A DNA stretch of 64,000 bases from Girardinichthys multiradiatus (GCF_021462225.1 NC_061806.1:1364001-1428000); one strand, 5' to 3'. Positions 1 to 11,451 are shown, counted from the stretch's first letter. Notes: a model not told the origin generated them from the sequence alone. Numbers and translations: made by a program.

Positions 1-700
1 CTAAACTGGACTGTACACATCAGCTCCCTCAACTGAGACTGTCTGTCCCCATTGCTCCGGCTTCTCCAAACTTTTGGACATCCATGTAAAAGGGAATGTA
101 AATTCTTCCTTTAAAACCAGTTTGGCTGTTGTTGACAGTGATGACAGAAGAACTCGGGATGTGGAGGAGCAGGCTGTCCTCATTGATCTTTTTCAGGCCT
201 CTAATTCATTAACTAGTTCTCGATTTATTGAGGTGAGCCACGGACTGTGCCAAGGTTATGGAAGCAAACACCCACTCAGTCCCCACCTTGAACACTCTGG
301 GTCAAATGAAATTGAGGTCAATTGACTGTTGGGCGAACCCACGCTCACACTGTTCCCTCCATCAGCCACTGCCTTCTCATTACCAGCAATTTTTTTTTTG
401 TGCGCCCCCCCCACCCCACCCCCTTTAGCAGGGGGGGGCGCATTAGCAGATACATTATCAGCTGTAATGTGGTTAGGAAAGGCTGTGTGAGTCATGAGAA
501 TCCTACAAGCTCCACAATAGTGCTAATAATGTATCACCAATGATAGTGGCATCACACTGAGCTATTGATTACAGTGCAGCACACGGATAAAGTGACCAAT
601 AAATAAACGCCACAAGCCAAACATACAACCCAGAAATTATACAGCTATTGAAACAGTGCCTTGTACAACTCAGTAGCAGTTTGCTCTACGTCTGCATGTG
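1..700. other. Unassigned left-edge sequence
   Basis: No family is recognised. A short open stretch on the plus strand (about 74-230) ends at a good donor-like GAG/GTGAGC near 230, but no acceptor of matching phase or known domain was seen, so it is not called an exon. A G/C homopolymer-rich patch lies at about 405-438. Confidence 0.3.
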
Positions 701-705
701 CTTTG

Positions 706-741
706 GATGGATGGATGGATGCATGGATGGATGCATGGATC
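706..741. repeat. (GGAT)n microsatellite
   Basis: Repeated GGAT/GCAT tetranucleotides are seen directly. Such tracts often mark the 3' tail of RTE-type LINEs in fish, but no LINE body is recognised beside it. Confidence 0.8.
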
Positions 742-959
742 AGGGAATGTCTTCTGTTTTCTTAATAAATTTGTGGTGTACAAGTAGCACGGTTCATCCT
801 TATTATCACCTGTCCTATCGTCTGAGTCAAGCTGGGGACATACTACACAACTTTTAGTCTGAAAAGACACAGAGTTCACATTCACAAACTGGTTTCAGCA
901 GATTTTTGTTTCACAACTAAAATACCAAGGATCACACACTTAAGTGGGCTTGCTGAGGG

Positions 960-1270
960 ATCACATCCTACAAGATCTGTAGGGGTCAGGGTCCAGACCC
1001 CGGGTCATCCGGATCTGGGCAGTACCGGCGCTGTCTGCCTGCCTCTGCCCCAGGAGGGAAGGGGACCCTCCGGCTTCCTCCCACAGTCCAAAGACATGCC
1101 TGTTAGGTTAATTGGTGTCTCTAAATTGCCCTTAGGTGTATGAATGAGTGTGTGCTTGGTTGTTTGTGTGTTGCCCTGTGATGGACTGGCGACCTGTCCA
1201 GGGTGAACCCCGCCTCTCACCCATAGACTGCTGGAGATAGACACCAGCTCCCCCATGACCCACTATAGAA
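960..1270 (+). repeat. LINE 3'-end-type interspersed repeat (RTE/Rex-like)
   Basis: This stretch follows the very common teleost repeat that runs through CTCCCACAGTCCAAAGACATG, a TTAGGTTAATTGGTGTCTCTAAATTGCCC-like core, GATGGACTGGCGACCTGTCC and AATAAGCGGTAGAAAATGACTGACTGAC. The order of blocks and the tetranucleotide-like tail identify a 3' end of a non-LTR element in plus orientation. No coding part is left. The family name is from general knowledge, not from a search. Confidence 0.65.
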
Positions 1271-2335
1271 TAAGCGGTAGAAAATGACTGACTGACTGAA
1301 GTTTATAATAAAGTTTCTTCTATAAATATCAAGCAGAGCTATAAAGCATTAGCTGTGATGCTCTGCTTGTGAAAGTAAATCTGTTGGGTAATTTCTTGTC
1401 ACTCAGACAACAATTCTGAGCGCTACTCTGCCGGACAGGACACGGTAAAAAAAAAAAAAAAAAGAAGTAAGAGTAAACAAACAGTTCGAGAAGATAGAAG
1501 ATATTCCCTGAATATGGACAGACTATTATTCTTTTCTGCAATACTTTAAATTAATAGAGATGTGGTTAAAAATGCTTAATACGCCACAAATTAATTTCTC
1601 TAATTAAAATTCTGATTTAGTGTTGGCTGTGTTTTTTGTAATATTCATGTTGACAGTTTGGAACATTCAGAACATTTGTTTTGTCATATTGGGCTGTTGG
1701 TGGGTTTTGGAAGGACTTTCAGTGTCCGCTTTATTTTAAAAAGATTCTTTCTATCTTAGCAGACAACACTATAGTGTTTGGACTGGATTGCATAAACAAT
1801 AAGTGTAAATTTGTGACAAACAATTGTGATTTGAAAATGTTTTGTCCATTAATGTTGATTAATTAAAACTAAACCTTATAAAACAACAACAAAATGAATT
1901 GATTTAATTTCATTTTGACCATTATGTTAAAAATTTGAATCATGTCATTTCTGTTAATAATTCCTCCTCTTTATCATTTACCTAAGAGACATTTCTGAGT
2001 TACTTCTATATGTTTTCTGTTTTGTTTTTTTCTTGCTTCTCTTTTATCAACATGTGATCGGCATGGTCAGAAACTGTAATGTAATAAGTTCATTATTGGT
2101 TTGTATCATGCCTACTGTGATTTTACATTTATGGTTATGATGTGTTATTACAAATACCGTTTTCAAAAACACACCAAAACACAGCCTGCAGCTGATGTTG
2201 TGTCCCACCCACCCAATAATTTTCATTTGCTGTTTCCAGATTTGGCTCAAACGGTCTCTAGTCTTTACCCCCTCCCACCAACAGGTTTTTGTCCCCACTC
2301 ACCCTGTAAACTGTTAGTTTCCTGATGGGGAATTT
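1270..2335. other. Unassigned AT-rich stretch
   Basis: It contains a 17-A run at about 1446-1462 and long AT-rich sequence. No gene, RNA or recognisable transposon was seen. Confidence 0.4.
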
Positions 2336-2592
2336 TGGGTGTAAATGGTAAATGGACTGAACTTATATAGCGCTTTTCCAGTCATACAGACAGCTCAAAG
2401 CGCTTTACACTAGAGCCACATTCACCCAATTGCACTCACTAACGCTCACACATTCATACACCGATATGCAGATCGGTAGGCAACTTGAGGTTAAGTGCCT
2501 TGACATATGGGAAGGAGGAAGCTGGAATCGAAACCACAACCTTCCGATTGCAAGACAACTAGTCTTCCTACTGAGCCACAGTTGCCACAGTG
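2336..2592 (+). repeat. Teleost interspersed repeat (L2/SINE-like tail unit)
   Basis: The block order AAATGGTAAATGGACTGAAC, TATATAGCGCTTTTCCAGTC, CAAAGCGCTTTACAC, ACACATTCATACACCGAT, GTTAAGTGCCTTG and a closing ACTGAGCCACAGTTGCCAC is a repeat met throughout teleost genomes. It has no open frame of its own. Its exact class (LINE tail or SINE) cannot be decided here. Confidence 0.6.
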
Positions 2593-2874
2593 TGTCCCAA
2601 GCCTTATGTCTTTCTATAAACGAGATGTGTCAGTACACCTGTAGATTTTCAGTCGGCAAAAAAACTGTAAAACATGAATAAATAAAAGCAGGTATACCTA
2701 AACCTATAAACCTCAAGACCTGATGTAGCTGATGTGAAAAAAGTGGATATATCAGTAACCATCTGTAGGTTTTATACAGGTACATCTAAACAAATGTTAA
2801 TATTGTGTAAAAGCGCACTATTTTTTGCCAGTCATGTCAGGAAGTGAAACGGTTATTTTATAGAGATTCATTCC

Positions 2875-3250
2875 ACATAGAGTAAAATATTTCAGGGTTT
2901 TATTCCTTGTAATTTCAATGATCTTCAATGATCAGAAATATCACATTAGACCAAAAAAGGATGTTTTAGGCACAAATTCCAGTCACTCCAGGCACTCAAT
3001 ACATGGTTGAGCCTTCTCTTGCATGAATTAGTCTAGAGGCGATCAGCCTGTGGGACTGCGTAGGTGTAATGGAAGCCCAGGTTGCTTTGATAGCTGCCTT
3101 CAGGTCATCTGCCTTGTTGGGTCTGGTGTCCCGTCTATGGAGTTCAGGTCAGGGGAGTTTGCTGGCCAAACTTTTTGCCAGTATTCTAATTTTCTGAGAC
3201 ACTGAATTTTGGGTTTTGATTATCTGTAATCATCAGAATTACAAATAACG
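2875..3250 (-). pseudogene. Internally deleted Tc1-like element
   Basis: Read on the minus strand this gives the 3' end of a Tc1 transposase close to that of the full copy at 4.1-5.9 kb: the region complementary to its last 60 or so codons (AATACATGGTTG, GGCGATCAGCCTGTGGGACTGC, GAAGCCCAGGTTGCTTTGATAG, AGGTCAGGGGAGTTTGCTGGCC). The terminal part GAAATATTTCAGGGTTTTATT matches the inner TIR of that copy. The N-terminal half and most of the catalytic core are missing, so it is a dead relic. Confidence 0.7.
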
Positions 3251-4141
3251 AAGGCTTGCAATGTGACACAATGTCTAGAAATACAAACCTGTTTTTAGGT
3301 TCTATTCTTATTTTTTATCTGCGAGTATCCATACATTGATTGAATGTACCTCAAATTCCATACTTTCCTGTACTTTTCCAGACTGTGAGGGAAACATGTG
3401 TTAAAGTGCAATAAATGCAGTGTGCTTCCAAAGTTAATGACCAATCACGATAGAAAATGATGATGTTTAACACTGACCAAAATAACTGTGGAAATCTTTT
3501 GTAATCCAGCTGGCCTAAATTACCAAATTCACACGGAGGATGTTTCTTAATGTACTAACCAAAAAAACCCAAAAACTATTTTTAGTTTTGTTTTTGAATC
3601 AGTACAAATGTTACGGATTGTAAGAATGCAAACAGTGAGTTGAGCAAACACCTCAATGTCTATTGGGGTTATTTCTATACAGAAATTCTGCGCTCAATAC
3701 CAGCGCAAATACAAACTCGATACTTGACCAACAGCGCAGCAATCTTTTTAAAGGCACAGGCTTCTTTCTAATGAAAAGGAGCAAAAACTATACATTTATA
3801 GTGTGACAATATGTTCATTGTCTTAGTAAATTCAACTGGGAGAAGGCAATTCAACACCTATTTAATACAATTTTTTTAAAGTTTCCCTGTTTCCCACACT
3901 TCACTGTGTAGCAAAAAAAATGGACAAAGTAACACCATTAGCAAGTGTTAATATTCTTTATTGAAGAATCGGATTCAGCTGTGCTATTACTTTGATTTTA
4001 TTATTATTGGTTCTTTTAAGTTTGTGTGTTTTCTTTTTAAGGTCAGATTGCTGCTAATACACGGATATTTCCCACAAGAAAATGATTATTTTATTCTAAA
4101 ATAGATTTTTACAGTGTAGACATGGATCTGGGTTGTACAGA
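3250..4141. other. Unassigned stretch
   Basis: AT-rich sequence with no supported gene or repeat family. Confidence 0.4.
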
Positions 4142-4482
4142 TACAGGTCCTTCTCAAAATATTAGCATATTGTGATAAAGTTCATTATTTTCCATAATGT
4201 CATGATGAAAATTTAACATTCATTTAACATTCATATATTTTAGATTCATTGCACACTAACTGAAATATTTCAGGTCTTTTATTGTCTTAATACGGATGAT
4301 TTTGGCATACAGCTCATAAAAACCCAAATTTCCTATCTCACAAAATTAGCATATCATTAAAAGGGTCTCTAAACGAGCTATGAACCTAATCATCTGAATC
4401 AACGAGTTAACTCTAAACACCTGCAAAAGATTCCTGAGGCCTTTAAAACTCCCAGCCTGGTTCATCACTCAAAACCCCAATC

Positions 4483-5487
4483 ATGGGTAAGACTGCCGAC
4501 CTGACTGCTGTCCAGAAGGCCACTATTGACACCCTCAAGCAAGAGGGTAAGACACAGAAAGACATTTCTGAACGAATAGGCTGTTCCCAGAGTGCTGTAT
4601 CAAGGCACCTCAGTGGGAAGTCTGTGGGAAGGAAAAAGTGTGGCAGAAAACGCTGCACAACGAGAAGAGGTGACCGGACCCTGAGGAAGATTGTGGAGAA
4701 GGGCCGATTCCAGACCTTGGGGGACCTGCGGAAGCAGTGGACTGAGTCTGGAGTAGAAACATCCAGAGCCACCGTGCACAGGCGTGTGCAGGAAATGGGC
4801 TACAGGTGCCGCATTCTCCAGGTCAAGCCACTTTTGAAGCAGAAACAGCGGCAGAAGCGCCTGACCTGGGCTACAGAGAAGCAGCACTGGACTGTTGCTC
4901 AGTGGTCCAAAGTACTTTTTTCGGATGAAAGCAAATTCTGCATGTCATTCGGAAATCAAGGTGCCAGAGTCTGGAGGAAGACTGGGGAGAAGGAAATGCC
5001 AAAATGCCTGAAGTCCAGTGTCAAGTACCCACAGTCAGTGATGGTGTGGGGTGCCGTGTCAGCTGCTGGTGTTGGTCCACTGTGTTTTATCAAGGGCAGG
5101 GTCAATGCAGCTAGCTATCAGGAGATTTTGGAGCACTTTGTGCTTCCATCTGCTGAAAAGCTTTATGGAGATGAAGATTTCATTTTTCAGCACGACCTGG
5201 CACCTGCTCACAGTGCCAAAACCACTGGTAAATGGTTTACTGACCATGGTATCACTGTGCTCAATTGGCCTGCCAACTCTCCTGACCTGAACCCCATAGA
5301 GAATCTGTGGGATATTGTGAAGAGAACGTTGAGAGACTCAAGACCCAACACTCTGGATGAGCTAAAGGCCGCTATCGAAGCATCCTGGGCCTCCATAAGA
5401 CCTCAGCAGTGCCACAGGCTGATTGCCTCCATGCCACGCCGCATCGAAGCAGTCATTTCTGCCAAAGGATTCCCGACCAAGTATTGA
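4483..5487 (+). CDS. Tc1-like transposase, 334 aa, DD34E
   Basis: It encodes the cut-and-paste transposase of copy A, which binds the element ends and inserts at TA. Residues 1-50 form the first helix-turn-helix (SERIGCSQSAVSRHLSG), and a second DNA-binding region with GRKR follows to about residue 115. The catalytic triad is visible: D in FSDESKF, D in FQHDLAPAH and E in PNPIENLW-like SPDLNPIENLW, with exactly 34 residues between the second D and the E. The C-terminus is KGFPTKY. The length is normal for the family (about 340 aa) and no stop or frameshift is present. The start ATG follows the left TIR directly. This is the best candidate in the window for a functional mobile-element enzyme, although activity is not shown by sequence alone. 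Confidence 0.93.
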   Translation: MGKTADLTAVQKATIDTLKQEGKTQKDISERIGCSQSAVSRHLSGKSVGRKKCGRKRCTTRRGDRTLRKIVEKGRFQTLGDLRKQWTESGVETSRATVHRRVQEMGYRCRILQVKPLLKQKQRQKRLTWATEKQHWTVAQWSKVLFSDESKFCMSFGNQGARVWRKTGEKEMPKCLKSSVKYPQSVMVWGAVSAAGVGPLCFIKGRVNAASYQEILEHFVLPSAEKLYGDEDFIFQHDLAPAHSAKTTGKWFTDHGITVLNWPANSPDLNPIENLWDIVKRTLRDSRPNTLDELKAAIEASWASIRPQQCHRLIASMPRRIEAVISAKGFPTKY

Positions 5488-5498
5488 GTGCATAACTG

Positions 5499-5669
5499 AA
5501 TCAGAATCAGAAAAGCTTTATTGCCAAGTACGTTTTTGGACATACAAGGAATTTGTTTTGGCGTAGTCGGTGCAATACAATACAAATTAAACAGTATAAA
5601 CATATCTACTATATAATATAAATATATGTGCACAGTTTTAAGTGAGTGAGAGTACATGATTACATGATG
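5499..5669 (-). mobile_element. 5'-truncated LINE tail inserted in Tc1 copy A
   Basis: Comparison with Tc1 copy B shows an extra block between CATAACTG and TACATGATTATTTG. The block is the same as the 3' end of the LINE fragments at 30,631 and 38,410 (AATCAGAATCAGAAAAGC, TTATTGCCAAGTACG, TTTTTGGACATACAAGG), in minus orientation with the (TTCTGA)n tail at its left edge. It stops after about 150 bp, a normal 5' truncation. At the right edge the motif TACATGAT is locally repeated. Confidence 0.85.
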
Positions 5670-5939
5670 TACATGATTATTTGAAGGTTGACGTTTTTTG
5701 TATTAAAAACACTTTTCTTTTATTGGTCGGATGAAATATGCTAATTTTGTGAGATATGAATTTTGGGTTTTCATGAGCTGTATGCCACAATCATCCATAT
5801 TAAGACAATAAAAGACCTGAAATATTTCAGTTAGTGTGCAATGAATCTAAAATATATGAATGTTAAATTTTCATCATGACATTATGGAAAATAATGAACT
5901 TTATCACAATATGCTAATATTTTGAGAAGGACCTGTATA

Positions 5940-7090
5940 TTTCTGTGATTTCTGATAATTTAGCATTATATTTTTATTTATGATAACAAGAGTCAGTAAG
6001 TTAGGTCGTCACTGGTTCTGACAAGTCAGCTTCAGTCTGACCTTATCCTTTATTGTTTACTCTTTTTAGAATTAGCCACAACAGCCACTAAATATTTTAG
6101 CACTGAACAGAGGACTGATATGGGGAGGGTACTAAACTATTTACTGGCTGATGGAGCCACCTGCTGGTGGACATTTTCCTACACTAATTTGGACCTGCAG
6201 TAGAACAAAGCATTGCATGGTGTAGATTCTACCTCAACTCTTCACTGGGGAAACGTATCTCGATAGAGGAAACAGACCTCACACCTTAATGGGGCTGTCC
6301 GCAAGTAGCTAACGTTAGCTTATGTTGTCTGGCATGTTTTCTACTTCACTGTTGCAGATACAAGAGCGTTAACAACAATTAAAAAATTTGTAGTGCTAAC
6401 ACGAGGTAAAATCAACAAAAAGCAACACATTATGCCCCGATGTAAAGAAATCAAGAACACATTAGAAGCAAAGTGACTGACATCTATCCGCCTGAAAAGT
6501 GTTCCGAACTGTTTGTTGCCACTGCAGGACACTTTGCAGTTCAGGTACCAGGGGAGTTGGCTGGTGTAGTTTTACTTCCCCTTGCATTTCCACTCCAGGG
6601 ACAAGGACCAAATCAAACGAAAGCAGGTAGATATCTACCACGAAAATCTCCTGGATAAGGAGGTCGGACTTTCTGGATGGACTCTGAACCAAAGCTCGAG
6701 ATATGTTGAGATTTGCCTTTAAATACATTGATAAAATCTGCTAACTTGAAAGTATTTAAATAAAGGAGGCACCATCTCATCAAAGGATTTTTAGGAGATT
6801 TCAGCGAGTAAAATTCTAATATTTTACAGCTTCCATGTTCTTAGATTCGATTTAAAGCAAACAGTTGCAGCATGTGAGTGTTTGTTACTGTTCCACCAAA
6901 CCGCACCTTCTAGGCTTTAATAATTAAAGGCTGGTGGATTACAAACATTTTCTTTGGAGATAAAACTGGTTTTGATTCAGTTTTAGAGCTTAACTGCCAT
7001 AAAACTGTGTATATTATGTCTTTAGACAGTCAACTGCAATCCCCATTGGATCTCTGCATTTCTGTCTCTTGAAGTCTGGTGTCATGATCA
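5940..7090. other. Unassigned stretch
   Basis: No supported gene. The section around 6240-6720 has slightly higher GC and may be an old repeat, but no family was recognised. Confidence 0.3.
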
Positions 7091-7359
7091 GTGTAGTTTA
7101 TATAAAATCCATTGTGCCCATGGATATTATTGAACAATTTGGAGTGACCCTTGTGGCTTTTACACCATAAATGCCATAAAACAATCTGATACAAATACTT
7201 TTTTGGTCTGATTTTACTGTTTTATTCACCATCTGGACTCTGCAACAATCCCAAGGGAAAGTCAGAGGATGTGGTCTAGATTCTAGAACCCGAACGTCAA
7301 ACCACAGAAACAAACAGCCTGAGTAGATAAAAAGCATCTGGAAAGTTACATTCTGTAGA

Positions 7360-8232
7360 AGGAAAAAGCATTCAGGGACCCATAGTTGAAGCTCCCTAAA
7401 AGATGGTTATAAAAATTTGGGACTCCAGTTACCACAGTGAGATTGTCCAAAAATGGAGAAGGATTAGTGCTAATGAATGTTCCCAGGACTGGCCTAACAA
7501 AATGACTTTAGAAGTGCATCAACAACTTATCCAGGAGGTCAGAAAAGAACTAAGAACAACATCAAAGGCACTGCTGGTTTTAGAGGATGTAAACTGGGCA
7601 AAAATGCTACTGCTGAGCAAAGTCAGCACAAATGCCCACCTTATGTTTGTTAGAAACCATGTTGACAACCGTGACAGAAGGTGAACCTTTCAGAACATAT
7701 GCCTCCCTGCAAGAAAATCCTGAATGAGAATGTGAATTTGTGATGGAGCAAGTGGATCGATGGATGGTTCAAAAACAAAAAATAAAAAAATGAATAAACA
7801 AACAAAAGTAAAACTAAATGGAAATTTCTGTGGGGATTATTCCAAGACTGGATTTAAATAAATAATGACGTGAAATGTGCTGTTCATGCTCGGAAAGGTT
7901 GCTGAAATTATACAAATTTTGTTAAGGGGAGAGGCCAAAACCCCTCAGCAGCAATTTAAAAAAGTCATTGGCAGTTACTGTGAATGCTTGATGGCGGTTG
8001 TTGCTGCCAAGGGTGGCACAACCCATTATTAAGTTTAGGGCCAATTCTGTTGTCATTTAGGGGCAGGTTGATTTGAATAGCTTTATTCCCTTACTATGAA
8101 ATTATGAATATTATGAAATCATTATTTGAAAACTGCATTTTGTATTTATTAAGGTTATCTTTGTTAAATTTGTTTCATTATCTGAAATATTTAAATGTGA
8201 CAAGGAAGGCAAACACTTTTTCATGGCACTGT
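7360..8232 (+). pseudogene. Decayed Tc1-like element
   Basis: An open segment at 7403-7684 corresponds to the N-terminal half of a Tc1 transposase: IVQKWRRISANE, then an RRLIQEV-like LIQEVRKELRTTSKALL, and later LLSKVSTNAHLMF. At 7880-8040 the DNA matches the end of such genes (GTTCATGCTCGGAAAGG, CGGTTGTTGCTGCCAAGGGTGGC, CATTATTAAG for the stop). The right terminal repeat follows: AAAACTGCATTTTGTATTTATT to GGCAAACACTTTTTCATGGCACTGT, near 8230. The central catalytic part is deleted and several shifts occur. It belongs to a different Tc1 subfamily from copies A and B. Confidence 0.75.
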
Positions 8233-8234
8233 TT

Positions 8235-9030
8235 GTAGATCTTTTTAAAGGTAATAGCATAATTAGGGATTCTGCTTATTTTTTGAGCACCACAATGAAG
8301 AATTTTTATCTGTGGAGAAAATATGGTCCATATCTGCTGGCAGCAGTGCTGTTTGCTTGGATAGAGACAAATCTATAATTACCAGCAGGTTTCGCTGGCA
8401 GAGCTACATAAATGCACTGGCAGGAAGGAGGCAAGTACTGGGTGCTGTGTGAAAGAAAATGGTATGATGGCGTCGATAGCAAAGCCTGGGCAAAATCTCG
8501 GTTTGGGAAAACACAATTTTAAGATTTGCATCAAAACTTTGACAGGATGAAAATATGCCAACATCAACAGGTGTGTTTTACTGAAATGTGAAGCTAGATG
8601 TTTGTTTAGGCTTTGAAAGTGACTGAGCAGAGCTTGTATCCATCTGTGTGTTTTTCATTTCCAGTTTTTCCAAAGTCTGGTCGCAAAGAAATACAATTTC
8701 CTTCCCCAGCAGGGATAGAGATTTTATGTGATAGACCAACACAAAATACAGTACTTGGAATTCTAAAATTTTCTTTCTAGAATTGCAAATGAACTGAACA
8801 CATTCTTCAACAGGTTCAGTTCAGCAACAAGCCCAGCATCCTTCTCTCCTGCCCCCAGCCAAACAGACATCCCATCCTCCTTTCACTAAAGCTTTTCTGT
8901 CACAGCGCAAATGTTTTATCTTCCACCTCAGCCATGGACCCTTCTGCTTCTACATATTTTTTTTTTTTCAAACAAACCAGAAGATGCTGATGCTCCCCTG
9001 AGGGGTCCCCTTCTGCCTGTCTGTCTTTAG
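8235..9030. other. Mostly unassigned, with a short Tc1 terminal relic
   Basis: The segment AGATTTTATGTGATAGACCAACACAAAATAC (8710-8755 region) matches the sub-terminal part of a common fish Tc1/MITE family. The same motif recurs near 27,975 and 61,325. The rest is unassigned. Confidence 0.45.
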
Positions 9031-9034
9031 AAAT

Positions 9035-9142
9035 CAAGTGAAGAAGCAGCTGGAGAGACTGAACTGGAAAAAGGCTGCAGGTCCAGATGGTGTCAGCCCC
9101 AGAGTTCTGAAAGCATGTGCAGCTCTGTGGGATTCTGCAGCA
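9035..9142 (+). mobile_element. LINE reverse-transcriptase fragment
   Basis: One frame reads KKQLERLNWKKAAGPDGV followed by SPRVLKACA, the start of the RT domain of L2/Rex-type LINEs, where GPDGV is the landmark motif. It is about 35 codons long and ends abruptly at GCATGTGCAGCTCTG, where an antisense Tc1 relic begins. Confidence 0.75.
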
Positions 9143-9800
9143 TCTATCAGGTTTTCTTCCAAAATTGCCCTATATTTAGCTTCATTCATCTTCCCATGAA
9201 CTCTAACCACCTTCCCTGTTCCTGCGGAAGATAAGCATCTCCTCAGCATAATGCTGCCATCATCGTTTTTTTATGGTGGGGATGGTGTGTTCTGGGGTGT
9301 TTTGCAGGGTTAACTTTTCTCCACCCATATTGTTTTGCATGTAGGACATAAAGTTGAATTTTGGTCCCATCTGTTCACAGTGTCCCTACATGGGTTGTAG
9401 CAAACTGCAAGCAGAATGTATGAGAGCTTACTTCTACCAATGGCTTTCTCCCTGCAATTTCTCCAAAAAAGAGACATTTTGTGTAGTGCCTGTCTAATAG
9501 ATATCGTTGTCAACAGATCCTCCGACCTGACCTTTGGATCTCTGCCATTCCTCCAAATATAGGATGTTTTACGTATTTTGTCTGCTTCACTGATTAATGC
9601 TCTCCTTGCCTGGCGTGTAGGTCTAGGTGGATGACCTTGTATTGGTAGTTTTGCAGTTGTGCCATACTGTTATCTTTGTTTGGATGATCGATTGTGCTTT
9701 GACAAGAAATATTGTGGCATTTGAATGTCCTGCAGCATGAGATGTTATTGCATCCCCACATAAACCCCTAGCATTGAAAGAAGGTTTCTTGCCAAGACAT
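9135..9800 (-). pseudogene. Decayed Tc1-like element, antisense
   Basis: The minus strand gives SSAGTGKVVRVHGKMNEAKY and RAILEENLIDAAES, the part of a Tc1 transposase between the first and second catalytic Asp. Further right it continues as degenerate upstream coding sequence. The same subfamily occurs at 43.5-43.96 kb. No open catalytic core is left. Confidence 0.7.
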
Positions 9801-9963
9801 TTTAGACGATATATTACCTCAATTTACAGCAACCTTTTAACGCTGGCAGTGCACAATAAAAATGAATACTGGCCCAATGGACATTATGTTCTGGTTTAGG
9901 GTTGATAAAAATACACACAACCTGGTCAACCTTCAGTTTGGGTTTTCCATGCATATGACTAAC

Positions 9964-10235
9964 CTGGTAATCACTGGGCCAGAATGTGCTGACAGCCAGC
10001 TCCACCTGGTGCCACTGGTGCCCCTGGGAGCCTGAGATATTCCAAACAGCGCTGCCCTTGGGACCCCCGTTGACCCGGATGTAGACCTGTAGGGCCCCAG
10101 GACTGTGGCCGTCACGGCTGTACAGGAAGTAGCTGAACTGAATGCAGTGGGTGTCGTTCTCACTCAGGGGGAGCAGGTACAGTTGTGCTCGCTGGCCCCC
10201 CAAATGCTGCGAGGAATTGACCATCATAAAGGATC
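9964..10235 (-). CDS. ptpru: MAM-domain exon of a type IIB receptor tyrosine phosphatase (ptpru-like)
   Basis: This minus-strand exon encodes most of a MAM domain, the adhesive N-terminal module of receptor phosphatases of the PTPRK/M/T/U group, displayed outside the cell. Visible landmarks are [51 protein letters not shown] and [17 protein letters not shown]. The END-THC and ELAVSTFWP motifs are diagnostic of this group. The [13 protein letters not shown] and QWHQ stretches fit PTPRU best from memory; PTPRT or PTPRK are the alternatives. On the minus strand it is bounded by acceptor CCCACCAG (10,236-10,237) and donor CAG/GTTAGT (exon end 9964), giving 272 bp, which I recall as the usual size of this exon in the family. 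No other exon of the gene was found, so it sits alone between large introns. Confidence 0.8.
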
Positions 10236-10299
10236 CTGGTGGGAAAAACAGCAAATTATTATTTTCTTGTTGTCTTACAGCCCAATTAACAATGACATT

Positions 10300-11446
10300 T
10301 TCAGATTACTGCAGTAATATGAGCTAGCTTTATCTACACATATTTTACAAATAACAGATATGTGAGTTTTTTCACCTGTAAGACAGAGCTAAACAAGCCT
10401 AAATATATAAAGTCACGGGGTCTAACTGGTTGGGCTTCCTGTAACACTTCTAGAATAGAAATATCATGTTAGTTTTCAGCCGCTGAAGATTGCCTACCAT
10501 CATTCTATTTTTAAACCACCGGAACAGAGCCCAAGTGCCAGAGCTGACAGGTTCATGGATGTTTCTTAGAATATCTGTTAGTTCCTGCCAGGCTATTTGT
10601 TTAAATGCGGTGTGCCTGTGCTGCTACCTGCTCTCTGCCTTTACAGGGGCTACTATCACTTTCTTTCCTCAGAACTGCACCAGGTGTCAGATTGGACTTT
10701 CATCTTAAAATGAGGTTCAGAGATATATCAGCAGCTTTCTTATTTACCTGCAGCCCAGCAGAGTCACTCAGGACAAGAGGGGTGCATCACATTAGATAAA
10801 GGAGAAATAAGTGGGCTGGTTTGCCTTTGAAGGTTGCTTTCAAGCTAACATTAAGCTGAAACTGAGTTAGGAAGTGTTTTTTTGCCTAAGTGTTGTTTAT
10901 GTACCCCTCAAACCTTCAAACATTTCCTTTTCACATCACAACTTGGCTTGTAGGATAGTTTAGAAGCCTCCAATTTTTAACTTAAAAGGTTTTAATGACT
11001 TGCTACGTATCGGAAAAAAAGTATTGTTTTAAAGTATGAATTTCTCCAATTTTGTGCTAAAACATGGCAACATTGGACTCTGCTAAGGAGAATCAAGCAG
11101 GGCTGGAAACAATGGTCCAGATGGCCCACCCTGATCGGTCATACATGATCCCTGCAGATGATCCTAATAAACATGTGAGTGTAGTGTACATTAGTATTAA
11201 GATGGTAAATAGTTTTTCAAAACTTTTACAATACTTTAAGCACACTCTTTATAAAATAAAAATGAATGGAAGATTTACTATTTGTTTTAGTTTTAACAAA
11301 TGATATTTCGCGAGTTCATTATATTTCTTAGTGGTACTAACTATATGGGTTTAAAGTTGGCTGTATTACCAATAAATACTGATGCTAAATACCACACAGG
11401 GATTTTACTGTAATCATGTTTATGGTTTGTAACAAAATCCAAAATC
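10300..11446. other. Presumed intron with no recognised feature
   Basis: It follows the ptpru exon on the upstream side of that gene. A short plus-strand open segment (11,064-11,175) ends at a donor-like CAT/GTGAGT, but it lacks a convincing acceptor and a recognised domain. Confidence 0.35.
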
Positions 11447-11451
11447 CATTT

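Larger units (their letters stand above)
4144..5935 (+). mobile_element. Tc1/mariner DNA transposon, copy A (intact transposase)
   Basis: The ends read CAGGTCCTTCTCAAAATATT on the left and the reverse complement AATATTTTGAGAAGGACCTG on the right. TA dinucleotides flank both sides (4142-4143 and 5936-5937), as expected for Tc1 insertion. The terminal inverted repeats are long: the left arm runs to about 4360 and the right arm starts near 5735. One complete transposase gene lies inside. A roughly 170-bp LINE tail sits between the stop codon and the right arm (5499-5669). Copy B at 24,742-26,344 lacks that LINE tail. The TIR style recalls the fish Passport group, but that name is a memory-based guess. 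Confidence 0.95.

Noticed and set aside
1446..1462. Poly-A run as a retroposon tail
   Set aside because: No recognisable retroposon body or target duplication on either side.
4443..4887. Antisense open frames over the Tc1 N-terminus
   Set aside because: They mirror the transposase on the other strand, recur at copy B with the same changes, and carry no domain.
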